Source: Cinnamomum chago
Lineage: Eukaryota; Streptophyta; Magnoliopsida; Laurales; Lauraceae
Assembly (NCBI GenBank): GCA_038049695.1
Contig: CP142459.1
Location: forward strand, 71,480,501 to 71,544,500
Length of the DNA stretch: 64,000 nt
Direction: 5' to 3'
Position numbers and translations under genes: made by a program. Shown here in pieces: positions 1-12,000 of the stretch (position 1 is its first letter; each line of letters begins with the position of its first letter). Below the pieces are notes generated by a model. That model did no database searches and had not been told where the DNA came from. It worked only from the letters and a program-made list of their open reading frames with translations.

Positions 1-228
1 ATTTTAAGAAACTCCATATTCTTCCATGAATCACAAAACGTAGATTAGCTAGAAACTTATATATATATTCAGCATACCTCTTCTCACGCAAGAAGACAAA
101 ACACTACATTTACTAGGTGGACTTTAAGAACAAGCCACCTCTATACCACACCATAGACATCTGATTTTGGGAAAAGTTCCTATACTATGCACATAATAAA
201 GAAGCACGATTTAAAAGAGGATAGTGCA

Positions 229-384
229 TTAACCTTTTAATTCATTTGCCGTAGATAGTTGCAGACATAATTTCATATCCATTGTGAGCCTTCCTGCTGG
301 TAAGGGTGATAGGCCTAGTACCTTTTCTGGTTCTGGCCCTGATTCTGGATTTGGTTCCCCCGCATGAATGTTGGCTTAGATATC
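229..384 (-). CDS. Possible last exon of the 2.3-6.7 kb gene
   Basis: On the minus strand an AG acceptor near 385 opens a frame of about 50 codons that ends in TAA at 229-231. It is acidic and proline-rich (AGEPNPESGPEPEK, then GLSPLPAGRL), which fits the composition of the exons further upstream. The plus strand is also open here (GDRPSTFSGSGPDSGFGSPA then stop), so the strand is not certain. If it belongs to the upstream gene, that gene's 3' part is separated from its body by the repeat-rich stretch at 0.8-2.2 kb. Offered as a candidate only. Confidence 0.25.
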
Positions 385-790
385 CTGATGGTGCCCACCT
401 AATTTTCCTAGTGACCCAGACACAAGAAGCTTAGATCAATCTTCTTAGACCTTAATATTTATAAAAGTAAACTATGGAACTATAGTATCATGGTCATAAC
501 ATCTCGGGTGCCATGGTAAAAGTGTTGGGTGCCATGAATGATAACAAAGGTTTGAGACCTGCGAGTAGGCACTTTGTGTAAAATTGTCAAATGTTAGGTC
601 TGTCTCCAGTCTAAACCCCGGCGAGACCGCACTGGGTGATGACTAGTGTGTCCTAACATCTCCATTCAGCCAATGACTTGTGGATGGGTGTGACTACACT
701 TTCCACTTATCTTTCTATATTTGTACATACTTGTTTTTCCCTAAGTCAATAAAGAGTTTATAGGACCATATAATCAGTGAAATATACTTA

Positions 791-1078
791 GGGCGTGCTT
801 GTTTTTGTGTAATCTAACATATAGGAATTGCATGCCTTTTGAAAGTGGTAAATATGGAAGAAACAGAAGAGAGTTATTGAATAAAGGGGAAATGGGTATG
901 AATCCTAGGGATTCAAAATTTTAGAAAAGTGAAAGTTGCATCTACATCTTCAACATCTATCCTTTAGGCCTATGGCAAGCGGGCCACATGATTCCTAGTG
1001 TTTAATAATATCCTTGTGGAGCCCATTTGACCATGAATTCCTATGAATTGATTTTTGAGCGATCAAACAAGCCCGTGG
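791..1078. mobile_element. MITE, PIF/Harbinger-like
   Basis: The left end GGGCGTGCTTGTTT and the reverse complement of the right end, ACGGGCTTGTTT, form imperfect terminal inverted repeats about 290 bp apart. The element has no coding capacity. A block inside the right end (catttgaccatgaattc) recurs near 42.9 kb and, in weaker form, near 41.4 and 61.6 kb, so this looks like one member of a dispersed family. TTA lies just outside the left end, but the copy on the right is not clear. Confidence 0.45.
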
Positions 1079-1196
1079 GTTCAATTTGATAACATGGATG
1101 TTGAGGACCCTTAGGTCAGAAAACCTCCAAGACCCCTTGAAAATATTGTACCTATCTTGACACAGGTAGAGGTCCCAATAACTAGATCTCAACTGA

Positions 1197-2230
1197 ATAT
1201 CAATCAGTCGTGATTAAACTAGTGATTAACCCTAATTCAGATTAAAAATCAATTAAACCACAAAGAGAGAAGGACAAACGATTTTTACATAGAAAACCCT
1301 GCTCGAGAAAAAACCATGTACCTTACTGTCTAGGCCGACAAACAACCAAGCACTATATGAAAATCGAAGATTACAAGAACACTTAGCACCCTTTCCCAGT
1401 TGTTGACTCAACCTAAGGACTGCTTCAGATCATGTTGGCAACTCGTCATAAATCTTCACCGTGTTTGAGCAGAACCGCCTTCAAGAAAGGAGAATGGAAT
1501 CAGACCCAAAACTTGACCTTCAGCACATCAGAACTAGAAGCCTTGGGGGAACTTGATGGATTTCTCAAACTCTTTCTCACAGGGATATCTTCTTGATTAG
1601 AGTTGTAAAAAGAAGAGAGAGATAAAGCCTTTTTATAAGTCTCAATTCGTGTCTCAAAGGCTTAAGGAATGGAAAATTTCCTTGAAGAATATGGAAAGTG
1701 AATTTCGTCCAAAATTAGAATTCTCAAGTTCGCTCAAGCGAACTTCTCACTGTTTGCGAACGTTCAGCGCAGAACCTTCTTAGGTCAAGCGAACAGGATA
1801 GGCGGTCGAACAATCATCTTTCTGTGAAGGGTTCGCTCGAGCGGTCATGGAGTTCGCTTGAGCGAACTACTCTCTGTCTCCAGAAAATCAACGCAGAAGT
1901 GTGATGGCTCGAGCGAATTGAAAGATGGGTCGAGTGAAGCAACCTCTGTGAAAGATTCACTCGAGCAACCTCTGTCAATCTTCAAAATGCAGAATTCTTG
2001 GAATTCTTTCTATTTAGAACACTGAGCAGTAATTTTCTAAACAAAATACAGAATTAAGAAACCCCTGTTTTGTCCAATAACCCAATGAATTAGCCAACTA
2101 AAAACTTTACACCCTTCAAATTCCTGTGAGAAATTCTTTTAAAATTCGGGTTTGTGCAAGAGAGTTTCTGCAGAGGCAGAACTCCTATTTTCGCTCAGTG
2201 AGGTGACTCCTTGTTTGGTGCAGTAAGGTA
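1197..2230. mobile_element. LTR-like repeat remnant (fossil)
   Basis: About 1 kb with no plausible reading frame. It contains several copies of a GCTCGAGCGAA-type motif between about 1,720 and 1,970, and a block near 1,280-1,320 resembling sequence seen in the terminal repeats of plant retrotransposons. No paired terminal repeats, primer-binding site or target duplication could be fixed, so family and limits are uncertain. If it is an LTR remnant it is a broken, old one. It separates the possible last exon at 229-384 from the other exons of the minus-strand gene. Confidence 0.3.
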
Positions 2231-2307
2231 CTTCTGTACTGATGCATATTCATACCAAGTTTCTAATTATAATGGAGCAGTAGATATAAGTGAGTAAACT
2301 GTTTTAC

Positions 2308-2734
2308 CTTTGGAGTCACAACTGATGCAGAAGCATTGCCCAAATATGAAATGTTTGAGAAGCCAGCAGATGTGGGGCCACCAAGTGTGGGGTTGTATGA
2401 GTGTAGCTGTGGGTCATTAGGTAAGCCCTTCCACTGGAGCGACAGATCATAAACTGAGTACATAGAAGCCCTACAATTTAAAAGGGGAGAAACAAATCTA
2501 GTTAGGTTCATTGAATATGCATAAAACTTTGAGAAAGCAATGGCCCATTACCGTTTGGTGATCAAAGGGTCATAGTAACACACAACTCAAATATCAATCG
2601 GGAGTTTGATCATGATAATCATAGAAGTCTTACTTTCCTTCCTTGGGTGGTTCAGATTGCATCAGAGACGATGGATCAAAGTTGGATTGCATCTGGGGCA
2701 CCCAAGTCATTGCATCTTGCCAAATAGAACGGGT
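2308..2734 (-). other. Duplicated two-exon module, downstream copy
   Basis: Exons 2634-2734 (101 nt) and 2308-2470 (163 nt) have exactly the same lengths and splice positions as 3501-3601 and 3167-3329. The peptides are clearly related: WQDAMTWVPQMQSNFDPSSL against WQDEMTWVPQMPSNFHPSSL, and NPTLGGPTSAG against NPTLGGPTSPG. The spacing of about 860 bp shows that exons and introns were copied together in tandem. Divergence is high enough that the event is old, yet frames and splice sites are kept in both copies. Between them, 2,880-3,110 holds another open stretch (EALEFHRGLETIDTDPNGLP) that may be a further exon, but I could not fit its phase. Confidence 0.6.
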
Positions 2735-3728
2735 CTGCATCATGTAACCAATATATGTTACAATAAAATCTATCATTCGATAAATCATTTTTCTTGATTA
2801 AAACTAATGTAACTTGTATTTTTATGCATATTAATACCAACATTTGCCTCTTTTTAACTTGGATCAGTTTAGTTTCTAATAATGGAACTGGAGATGCAAG
2901 TGAATAGACTTGATTGGAATTTTTGTTGGTTGGTACGTTAGGATAATTTTCTCCTGCACTCGGTAGTCCATTCGGATCGGTGTCAATTGTCTCGAGGCCC
3001 CTGTGAAATTCAAGGGCTTCCTGCCTTTGGGGACGGTCCAGATGAGTGCTATGCGCATGAGAATATTTTCATTGCTACTTAGTACCAATTGAGGATCATG
3101 GATCACTCTTCAACAATATCCAGAAGGAGCAGAGTTGTAACAGTCAGTACTAGGATGCTAAAATACCTTTGGAGAAGCAGCATATGCAAAGGCTTCACCC
3201 AAAGAAGGCATGTTTGATGGGCCAGGAGATGTGGGGCCACCAAGTGTGGGGTTCTGTAAGTGTAGGTGTGGGTCCGAAGATAAGCCCCTCCACTGGATCA
3301 ACGGATCATATACTGAGTGCATAGGAGCCCTGCAAATAGAAAGGAGATAAAACAAATCTACAAGGTTCATTGGATGCTTAAAACTTTGAGAAATCAGTGC
3401 CCCACTAATTAATGTAAGGTGATCAAAGGGTTCATAGTCCATACACAACTCAAACATCAGCACAAAGTTTGATCATGCATGATGATCATAGAAATCTTAC
3501 TTTCCTTTCTTGGGTGGTTCAGATTTCATCAGAGACGATGGGTGGAAGTTGGATGGCATCTGTGGCACCCAAGTCATTTCATCCTGCCAATGAGAAGGGG
3601 TCTGGAAGTAATTAATAAAACTTACAATAACATCAATCAAACTAATAATCAACCACACATTAGCAGTTACAACTTACAATGGCACGGCTGTAGGCATTGC
3701 CCTTAATGTGAGGAGGCAACATTGACCC

Positions 3729-5266
3729 TAGGGCTGTCAAAGGGCTGAGCCCGGGCCGGGCCGGGGTAAGCCCTTACCCTACCCTCATATATGCGGGCCG
3801 GGCTTAGGTCATGTCAAAGCCCTCGAAGCCCACGGCGGGCCTACAATATTGAAGCCCTTATCCTACCCTCAAGGGTCAGGGCCGGGCTAGGGTCGGGCCA
3901 GGGCCGAAAAAAATGATTATTCTTTTGAATATTATCATATATAATTATTCTTCTATACCATAATGCCAACCCATCTTTATTCGAGGGGCAATGTAAAAGT
4001 CAATCTTTTTGTAACACTTCTAAAAGAATGCACAAAACAAGTTACTTCATCATTTTATAAAAAATATTAGTTAGGATTAAATGAAATAAGGTAATGTGAT
4101 AGTATTGTGACATGAAACTAGGAAATACACTTTTAAATACCTTAACATACTAGCAGTAGTTACATAGTTTAAATAATGTGCTCGATTTTGTTTGTTTTCA
4201 GTCTTAATAGTTTAAATAATGTGCTTGGTTTTATTTGTTTTCAGGCTATTATTAAGATTGTCATAGTTGAAGTTTTGCTAGTTGTTGTCTTTTTTACTAG
4301 TTCATGTTCTATATATTTTTATAAAGCGATAATGTGAACCATGAGAACATGTTTGGCAAGTCGTGTCTGATTCAATTAGATTTACTTTAAATACGCATTG
4401 GACTTATTCCAAATAAATTATTTGTATATGTGGTTCAAATAAACATTTGACCACTCTTGAGTTAGCATTAGCCCTAACTTGTAACTCTGCGAAAATCACC
4501 CTTGGATTTTATAACAAAACAATTAAACTTTGAATACCGAAGATGAATGACAAAGATGATTTGATTCATGAGTCACAAATTTTTAACTCCAGATGTGGGA
4601 TCCACATGAATGAAACAACAATAGTAATAAAAGTAAGGGTATATAAAGAAATTGGCATCGATCAATAGTTAGTGGTTGAAAGTCAACCTCACTTAATAAT
4701 AATGTTAATGATCATCTATCTAAACTCTTAACCTTCAATAGTTTATATTGGTGAAAATCAATATGATGAATGACAACTTGAATTTCCTTTTCATTGAAGA
4801 ATATGTCCGTGTTAGGCAAACATAGAATCAAATATATCATTCATATGATAACATAGAATAGAATTAAATATAGGTGGCAATATTGTGATCTATGGGGATA
4901 TCCATTAAAATTCTTTCTAAGCCCTGGTTATTATTGTTTGACAAAATATTAAGTCTCTATCATTAATTGCTAATTAGAGGAGATCTTTATATATATATTT
5001 TTAAAAATCACTATATATAAATATATATTCTATATTATAAATATTATTTGTTTTATATATTAATAGACAAAGGGCCGGGCCGGGCCCCCTCGGGCTTGCT
5101 AACTCAAGCCCTAGGTCGGCCCTCAAGGTTGCGGGCTTTTCAAAATAGAGCCCTACCCTACCCTCCCCTCGGGCTTTGGGACAAAAAGAAAAGCCCTCGC
5201 TTTTAGGGCTTTTGCAGGCCGAGCCGGGTCGGGCCCCCTCTTCAAAGGGCCAGATTGACAGCCTTA
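3729..5266. mobile_element. Non-autonomous hAT transposon inside an exon
   Basis: The element starts TAGGGCTGTCAA and ends TTGACAGCCTTA (reverse complement TAAGGCTGTCAA). It is flanked by a perfect 8-bp duplication, ATTGACCC, at 3721-3728 and 5267-5274. Eight-bp target duplications and GC-rich subterminal GGGCCGGGCC blocks at both ends (3,745-3,900 and 5,070-5,250) are typical of plant hAT elements. The 1.1 kb centre is AT-rich and encodes no transposase. Leaving out the element and one duplication gives an unbroken 25-codon minus-strand exon (3678-3728 plus 5275-5298) with good splice sites on both sides. Confidence 0.9.
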
Positions 5267-5524
5267 ATTGACCCTACATCATAGCCGTCCATTTTCTGCT
5301 GTTAGAGTGTTGATGATCAGACCCCATGATCAAGTCCCATAACCAAATATATGATAGTAAAGTGTAATTAATAACAATCAAGAGAAATTTGGGTCTCTCA
5401 AAGAGATTTAACACCTCAAGAGGAGTTGGTCCCATGTTGAAGGGATCTTCCGGCAGATTGAATGGCTGCATTGTTTGTGTGCCCTGGCCCACCACTCCCT
5501 TCAATCAAGATGGTCAAAATATTT

Positions 5525-5686
5525 GAGATTAAAAAGATTGAAGATCCCAACAGTCTTGAAGGGAAGGAGAAAATGGGTACCGTTGGATGGTTGGATGGAT
5601 TGAGTGAGATTAAAAAGATTGAAGATCCCAACAGTCTTGAAGAGAAGGAGAAAATGGGTACCGTTGGATGGTTGGATGGATTGAGT
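5525..5686. repeat. 81-bp tandem duplication across a splice donor
   Basis: Two adjacent 81-bp copies (5525-5605 and 5606-5686) differ at one base. In the minus-strand gene model each copy includes the end of the exon, its GTACCC donor and the start of the intron, so the donor itself is duplicated. The unit is a multiple of three (27 codons). Near-identity shows it is much younger than the exon-pair duplication in the same gene. Confidence 0.85.
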
Positions 5687-7091
5687 GTGGTCTGCAAAGA
5701 TTGCGATGGTGGTGGTGCCCTGGGCCTGTGATGGCCTTTTAACATCTGTTTCATCAAAGCAGGATGTATGATTAGGGTCCATGATCAATCAAATGTAGAA
5801 GCATTGGCATTTGATTAGATTAGAGGGATTAAGGAGGGGAGCAAACCTTGTGCATGGGAAAAGGTGGTGGGGCCATCTCAAATGGATGAGTAGTTGATGG
5901 AAGGCCCAGAAAGCAGATGCTGATTCTCGTGCCATGCTGCAGCGTTTGCGAAACTAGGACGGCCACTGGGGTCAAGTGGGGGAATGAAGTTGGGGACCTC
6001 TTGCACTCGAACCATCCTACATACATTAATAAAAGAAAATCTTGCACATCTTTTTCATCATCAATATCTAGTCAAGGGGTCTTTTTTTCGTCTTTTAGAA
6101 AGTCTCACACGGCTGTTTTACAGGATTTTCAATCGTTACCTTTCTCATGGATGGCCGAGAGTGAGTTCCTCTCATAATTAAAATTGGCTCTTATGTCGGT
6201 GAAACGTAAACCGAATTCGGTTTGGAGAAGGGAGAGTACAATATGAATAGCTTGGATATGGATTTTAGGAGTTGCCTTCGGTAACAAAGAAGGCCTTTGG
6301 GTCTCATTATCTTGGCTTGAATAGTGTCAATTCAACTGATAATTAATCCATTTTTGTCTTAATTAGTCATGCAATAAGCCCGGATTCATTACATCACAAT
6401 CTCATTTGCGGGTTATTTCATTTTTATTTAATTTTATTTGTGAGTGTTTTTTATGAGAGATGGTTCCAACAGTTCAGATTTTAGTAAGTTTAAATAGGTG
6501 AGTGTTGAATCCAAATACAACATATCATTCCTCGTAATTGTTATACAAATAATCATACAAAGATGATGATGATGAATAATATAGACAATATACCTTGTAG
6601 ATGGCACCGGCGGGGATCGCTTTGATCTGAACTCTAAAGGATGCGTAAACCCCTCCATGAAATCAATCTACAAAATGATTAAAATTCCAAACAATATCAA
6701 GTTTTCAGAAGTTTAACAAAGGCCAATTTCCTGTTAACAGGTTTAAATTCTTGGGGTTTTTGGAGAAATTGTGGCTACCAATGAGGTTACTTTAGAGTAA
6801 AAAGGCAAAAGACCAAAAGATCCTCTCATTGGCAACAAATGACTGCCCAACCTTTAATCTTCAACTTTAAATGTCAAACTAGTGATTGCTCAATATATGG
6901 GCATCACCCATCTTAAGGGAAAATGTATTAAAAAAAAGGGAGAAAAAACATGTGCCATGTCAACATATATAGCAAGAAAGGCTGTGGATGGGCCTAGGGT
7001 CTTTCAATGGGCTCGACCTAAATCCATGTAATGGTGTAGATTAGGAATCACAACATTAACCCCCATAGACTTGTATCATACCAGTTTGTAT

Positions 7092-7259
7092 TTATATAAG
7101 GAGATGCTCGTATGAGAAATATCTCTCAACTTATATAAGATATAGGGGTGGGGGCCCTCACATTTAAGTTATTGGCATTAGATATGGGCGTAAGGGCCCC
7201 CGCTTAATCTCTCATTTAAGGTAAGAGATGTCTCTCATAGGAGCATCTCCCTTATATAA
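7092..7259. mobile_element. Foldback MITE (hairpin)
   Basis: The left end TTATATAAGGAGATGCTC and the right end GAGCATCTCCCTTATATAA are near-perfect inverted repeats. The match continues inward with gaps (ATGAGA..ATCTCT and GGGGGCCC blocks), so nearly the whole 168 bp could fold back on itself. There is no coding capacity. TA-rich flanks hide any target duplication. Confidence 0.6.
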
Positions 7260-10200
7260 TATACATACCATAAATAATGAACAAAGCAATATTACCCTAC
7301 AACAAACATAAGCCGTAGAAATGTATATCTTCATAAGTTTCTTAGATTCTTTTTATGAATTCGGGCTTAGTCTGAAAGCCTATATCTAAACACTCAGGCA
7401 TATCCATTTCCCAAATGAACTCATTCAGATCCAGACTAGGTTCACATTAGACCCTGACCAGGCAACATACACATGTGAGCCCAGCCCAAATCTATCCCGT
7501 GACGGTGTGACCGATTAACGGGTCGCCACATGTGAATGAGACTAATCTTTTTCAGGCCTGAACCCATCTCAAAAGCCCAAATCCTAGCCCCTATGAAACC
7601 CATTGTGGGCCGGGTTGGGTGGGACTCTGGCTGGGCCAGGCCATGGCCATGAGCCCAGATAGACATTTTCTATAACTAAAAAAAAGGACAAACATTGCAA
7701 TCTACGTGAGGATATGCATGTCTTAAAATAAGGTTGGGCCCGACCTTTCTTTTCGAAACACGTGTCCAGGGACCGTGGTGCGTTTTCTCTCGCTCTCTGA
7801 GTCTGTCCTCAGTCAGTCGGTCCTCACTCGCCTAGAGACGTAGAGTTCATCGTTCCCTAAAAATACCCCCAGGAAAAACGAGAATTACCAAAGGCATGAG
7901 ATCAGATAACTGGTTTGGTGGCAGGTCAGTTGTGTAATTTACTCACTTCTCAAGTTTTTTGGGCTCCTGCTGTTCTTCCTCCACTACTTTACCCTAAAAA
8001 TGAGAAAAAGAGAATGTGAATATATTTTTCATAGAAAGATTATCTACTTCAAGGTTGTTTGCTCCATGGCTGCTGAATTTTTTCGAGCTTATGTCTAGAG
8101 ATTTTAAAAGTGAAGGATTAAAGGCAAAAGTTTTTAAAAGATGTTTAAACAAATGCCTCTTTAAAAGAAAGTCTATTCATTTAAGTCTTAATAAGATAAG
8201 TTTTTAAAAATAATTCATTTAATCTACATCTTCACTTAAAATCCTTCACTTTTCACCATTTTTTTATCTTATTTTGATAAAGCTCTCTTTATAGTGAAAT
8301 CAAAGGAAGGCATTACCACACATAGATATCATTTCATTTTATTCTTATTTTCTTTTACCGTAAGGATGAAGAGAAATAATTTTCATATATTTTTCCACAA
8401 GTTCACATCATAGAGTGTGCATAATTTGCAGCAAATCATAAGCGAAAAAAAATTTGTGAGTAAAAAACAAGAAATAATATGGACAACGAAGAAATAGCAA
8501 CCACTTTCAGAAATTTTGAAAATCCCCAAAGTGAGCTCCCCATTTTTTTGGTTCCTCTAAAGGATATGGATATATAAATATAGGTAAAATAAAAACATAG
8601 AGCAAGGCCAAATGAATGGACCAAGTTGCCAGGGATTTTGGTGGCAGCCTAGGACAGAAACATAGAATCCAAGAGAGGTGTGGGGAGCATTGTCACGCTT
8701 TCCAACTTTACCTTCGTTTGTGACCTGTGAAGATGCATGCATGAATTTGTGCATGCAGAGAATGATGTAACAAAGGAAAGTCAGGGTTCTACCCAAAATA
8801 AAAAAAAATAAAAAAACCAAAGGAAAGGCAAGGGATTAACCTTCATCCAAGATCAGTTAATCAACTAATCTTAAAATGGTAGCTAGTTATAATAAGAAGA
8901 AATACAACAATGAAAGAAGAATAAAAAGCAGAAGCAAGAGTTAGGTTGACGAAGTATCCATTTAATCTCAAATAACAAGCATAGCAGAGAAATTGAGAAA
9001 TTAAATTATTTTTCAATAAAAGAAGAGCATGTTCATTAGATAAATGCAGAGCTCCAACAAATTAATTGAAATAATACGAAGAAGAAGAAGAAGAAGTTAC
9101 GGTGGTGTTGGTGACAAAACAGCAGCAGTAGAAGAAACAAAAGATGATGATGATAAAGAAGAAGAAGATAGAAGGAGACGCATGAACCAAATAATAGGAT
9201 GATACTAATATCTCACATAACAGAGTCAGATTAATGAAAAGAGCAACCACCTCTTCTATACCACGAAGCAATGTTTAGAAAAACAACTGCGTATAAGCAC
9301 CAATGAAAAAAGATGGGGAAAAGAGGCAAAGAGTGCCCCAAAGGAAAGAATGCTACCACAGAGAGGAGGAACTAATGAGCTATTTATTAAGCGGAGTGGG
9401 AGGTTATTTCTTAATTAGTATAATAAATATATTGGTTAAAGTTATCTTCAGTTAATCTCATTATTCCGTCAATGCCCCTTGTTATAACCAAGTTTTTCTA
9501 TTTGTATAGCATTTGACAAAAACTATAAATACATAATAACCCAGTTTTGACAGACAAGATTGATGCAAAGTGAGCGCCTACACATGCTAGGGAGAAGACC
9601 GTTTGCATACGTATGGAAGATGACTCAGGAATCAAGCATTGGGCGTTCAGGTGAGAACAAGACTCTCAACCACTAGACTATTCCTTTATTCAGAGAATGT
9701 CTCATTATCATACCATATGCGTACTCAACATTTTAGCTATTATTTTTGAAAGGATGATCTCACTAATAAATGATGTAAATTTATAATCATTAATAATTGT
9801 GTCGGATTTTGTCGGAAGTTATAGTTCGATGAAACGTCTATTTACATTTTGTTCGTCGATAGATCTCATATTTGTTTTCTACAAGAGGAAGAGAGAAGAA
9901 AAGAAATATATTATTGAGGAGTGGGCGCTCCATCCAAAAAAGAGTATTCAAAAGTATTTATACTACCTTTACTAATGCCTTGACATTTCGGTAAGAATGA
10001 TTAGCTAAAGAAATTTAATACATCTATGGATAGAAAGGACAAGTGACGGTGAGAATACACACTCGAGCCATGAAAGCACTGTTCACAATTTATTAAAGTA
10101 TTTTCCTTATTGTTGGAATTGATTTCAAATTTAGAGATTTTCAAGTTCCAACACTAGACTTCAAATTAATTCCTCAACTATTGAAGAAACTAAAAAAAAA

Positions 10201-11141
10201 ACCTTGGATCCAAGGGAGCTCAGAGCCACTCCTCACTCAAATCCTCTCATATACAAAGGTGGTTTGAACTTTGAAGGGCATAGACCAGAAAACTAGTTTC
10301 TAAAATCAAAGCTCTTCTCAAGGTTGTTCCAGCTCCCTCCCTTTCTTTTGTCTAGCATTGGCATCATCATGAGTGCTTGAAACTGTATCTTTTATAATTC
10401 CTTCACTTCTGTTAAGATGGCACTATTAAGAAGTTACACACACACACTACACTACACTACACATGTTCAAAGATAAGTAAGCATTTTGTTTGTACAGCTT
10501 TCTGTAACAACCTCCCCAAGGCATGTGACATAAGCATATCCTATCCTTCCCTCTATTTACACCCCATGCTAATTGCCAACCAACTGGAATCATTAAGGTT
10601 AACACGTGCCCGAGAGCCTTATCTGCATGTGAGAGAAGTTAATTACACATCTATCTACATGTCAGAAGAGGACAAAAATTGGCCGTTCATCTGGCGGTGG
10701 GCCATGTTTTTCAGTTTTCTCATTTTCTTCCTAGTGGGCGGACAAGTTGTCATTGATAGCCATATGTGCTGTCTGTAATGGTGTAGATTTACTTGAATGC
10801 CAAGCTTGGACTAGTATGTTTTTAGTAGATGAATGGTTAGGATCTTTTAACTGGTGCTGATTTTGCACAGAAGATCATCCATGAGCAACCACCCACACTA
10901 ATTACAGGATCCATGTGTATGATGATGGGCCATGCTTATCTTTTGCAATCTGGGTCTGGAGCCAAAGTGGGTCTGATTTGAGTTCAGTTGACAATGGGCT
11001 CATGACCCGCCGCAGTTGATTGGGCCATTCACTTCTCACCTGGTAAGGAGCCGCAGTTGATTGGGCCATTCACTTACTGATGCGCAGCAGCTGAGTCAAG
11101 AATGGTATGGATATCTCATCATGCCATCACAATGTGCGGTG
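7260..11141. other. Intergenic, no gene seen
   Basis: No recognisable gene. 7,560-7,660 has GGCCGGGTTGGG-type blocks like hAT subterminal sequence. 7,740-7,900 is relatively GC-rich and could be the promoter or 5' leader of the minus-strand gene at 6.7 kb. A GAA microsatellite lies near 9,077-9,096 in AT-rich DNA. An ACACACTACACT tract lies near 10,438-10,462, and a 26-bp direct repeat (cagttgattgggccattc core) occurs at about 11,015 and 11,053. Confidence 0.5.
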
Positions 11142-11450
11142 TTCATAGGCTTGGTCGGGCTGGGCTGGGCCAAGGCATATCATGCCCGAACCGACTTTAG
11201 TAGCGAAGGCCCGCATACCAGCCAATCCTACCATAAGCCGTAAGAATATCAGGCCAGGTCGGGCCAGCAGAACTAGGCGTTTTTATCAATTGTAAGGTGA
11301 CCTAATAGTCGTTTGACCAAATTATAACTAAATAACAAGCACTCCGGGCTTTAAGCTTTCTATCATTTAATCCAAGCAAGGTCGAAATACTAAATGGACC
11401 GAGATTATATATCCAAGCCCGGCCCAAAGCAGGCTGAGGCATGTAAGGTG
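11142..11450. mobile_element. hAT-like fragment, ends not defined
   Basis: TAGGCTTGGTCGGGCTGGGC at the left and CCAAGCCCGGCCCAAAGC at the right resemble the GC-rich subterminal repeats of the neighbouring hAT element at 11,578. No matching 8-bp target duplication was found, so this is probably an older or truncated copy. Confidence 0.35.
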
Positions 11451-11577
11451 AGGTGTGAAGGATGTAAGGATATTAGGTGAACCAATGATTATCCTACGTA
11501 TTGATGGCTTGCTATATGTTCATCTCTTCATTTTTCTTCTAAGAGAACTTTTTTTTCTCAGGTCAATTTGCTGACAA

Positions 11578-12000
11578 TAGGCATGGCCAGGGCCGGGGTG
11601 GGCTGAGGCATATCCAAGTCCAGCCCTCATTTAGATGTACGTAGGAACGTATCTCGGCCCAATCCCAACATGGATTTTAAATGCCTGGTCCAAACCTGGC
11701 CAGCCTCAAACATCTCGGGCCTGAGCCCGCTCATTTAGTCAATTGGCCAGGCCGGACTGTGCATTCTATCACCTTTTGTTTATTCAGGCTTGCTGTCATT
11801 TGTTTGGTAAAATCTGTATAACTAAATTATAGGCACGACTCGACTCATTCAAGACAGCCCAGGCAGGCTTCCAAGCCCAGTTCAAATATTAAACCGTCCC
11901 AAAATCTAGATCCAGGCTCAGCCTGAGCACTAAAACCCAAGGCCCGAACCCAACCAAACCGGGCCTGGCACGGCCCTCGATAAACCCTTGAGCACCTCTA
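11578..12000. mobile_element. Non-autonomous hAT element with 8-bp TSD
   Basis: The 423-bp element starts TAGGCATGGCCAGGGCCG and ends GAGCACCTCTA (reverse complement TAGAGGTGCTC). It is flanked by a perfect 8-bp duplication, GCTGACAA, at 11570-11577 and 12001-12008. Both ends carry GGCC/GGGC-rich subterminal repeats, as in the larger hAT at 3.7-5.3 kb. No open frame codes for a transposase. Confidence 0.8.

Larger units (their letters stand above)
2308..6667 (-). pseudogene. Unrecognised proline-rich multi-exon gene, disrupted
   Basis: I do not recognise this family. A consistent minus-strand chain of GT-AG exons can be read: 6594-6667 (starts MEGFTHPLEF), 5847-6016, 5662-5745, 5415-5498, 5275-5298 joined to 3678-3728, 3501-3601, 3167-3329, then a second copy of the last two at 2634-2734 and 2308-2470. 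Exon phases agree except in the second exon, where the frame starting EVPNFIPPLDPSGRPSF meets a TGA at FEMAPPPFPMHK; removing one base there would join the frames, so it may hold a one-base insertion. A hAT element splits the fifth exon. The predicted product is rich in Pro, Ser and Asn with no domain I can name. It is probably now a pseudogene, though an error in my splice model is possible. A 5' UTR intron is suggested by the acceptor just upstream of the ATG at 6658. Confidence 0.5.

Noticed and set aside
9062-9271. Small hydrophobic open frame
   Set aside because: It lies over a GAA microsatellite, and the composition explains the Ser and Phe runs.
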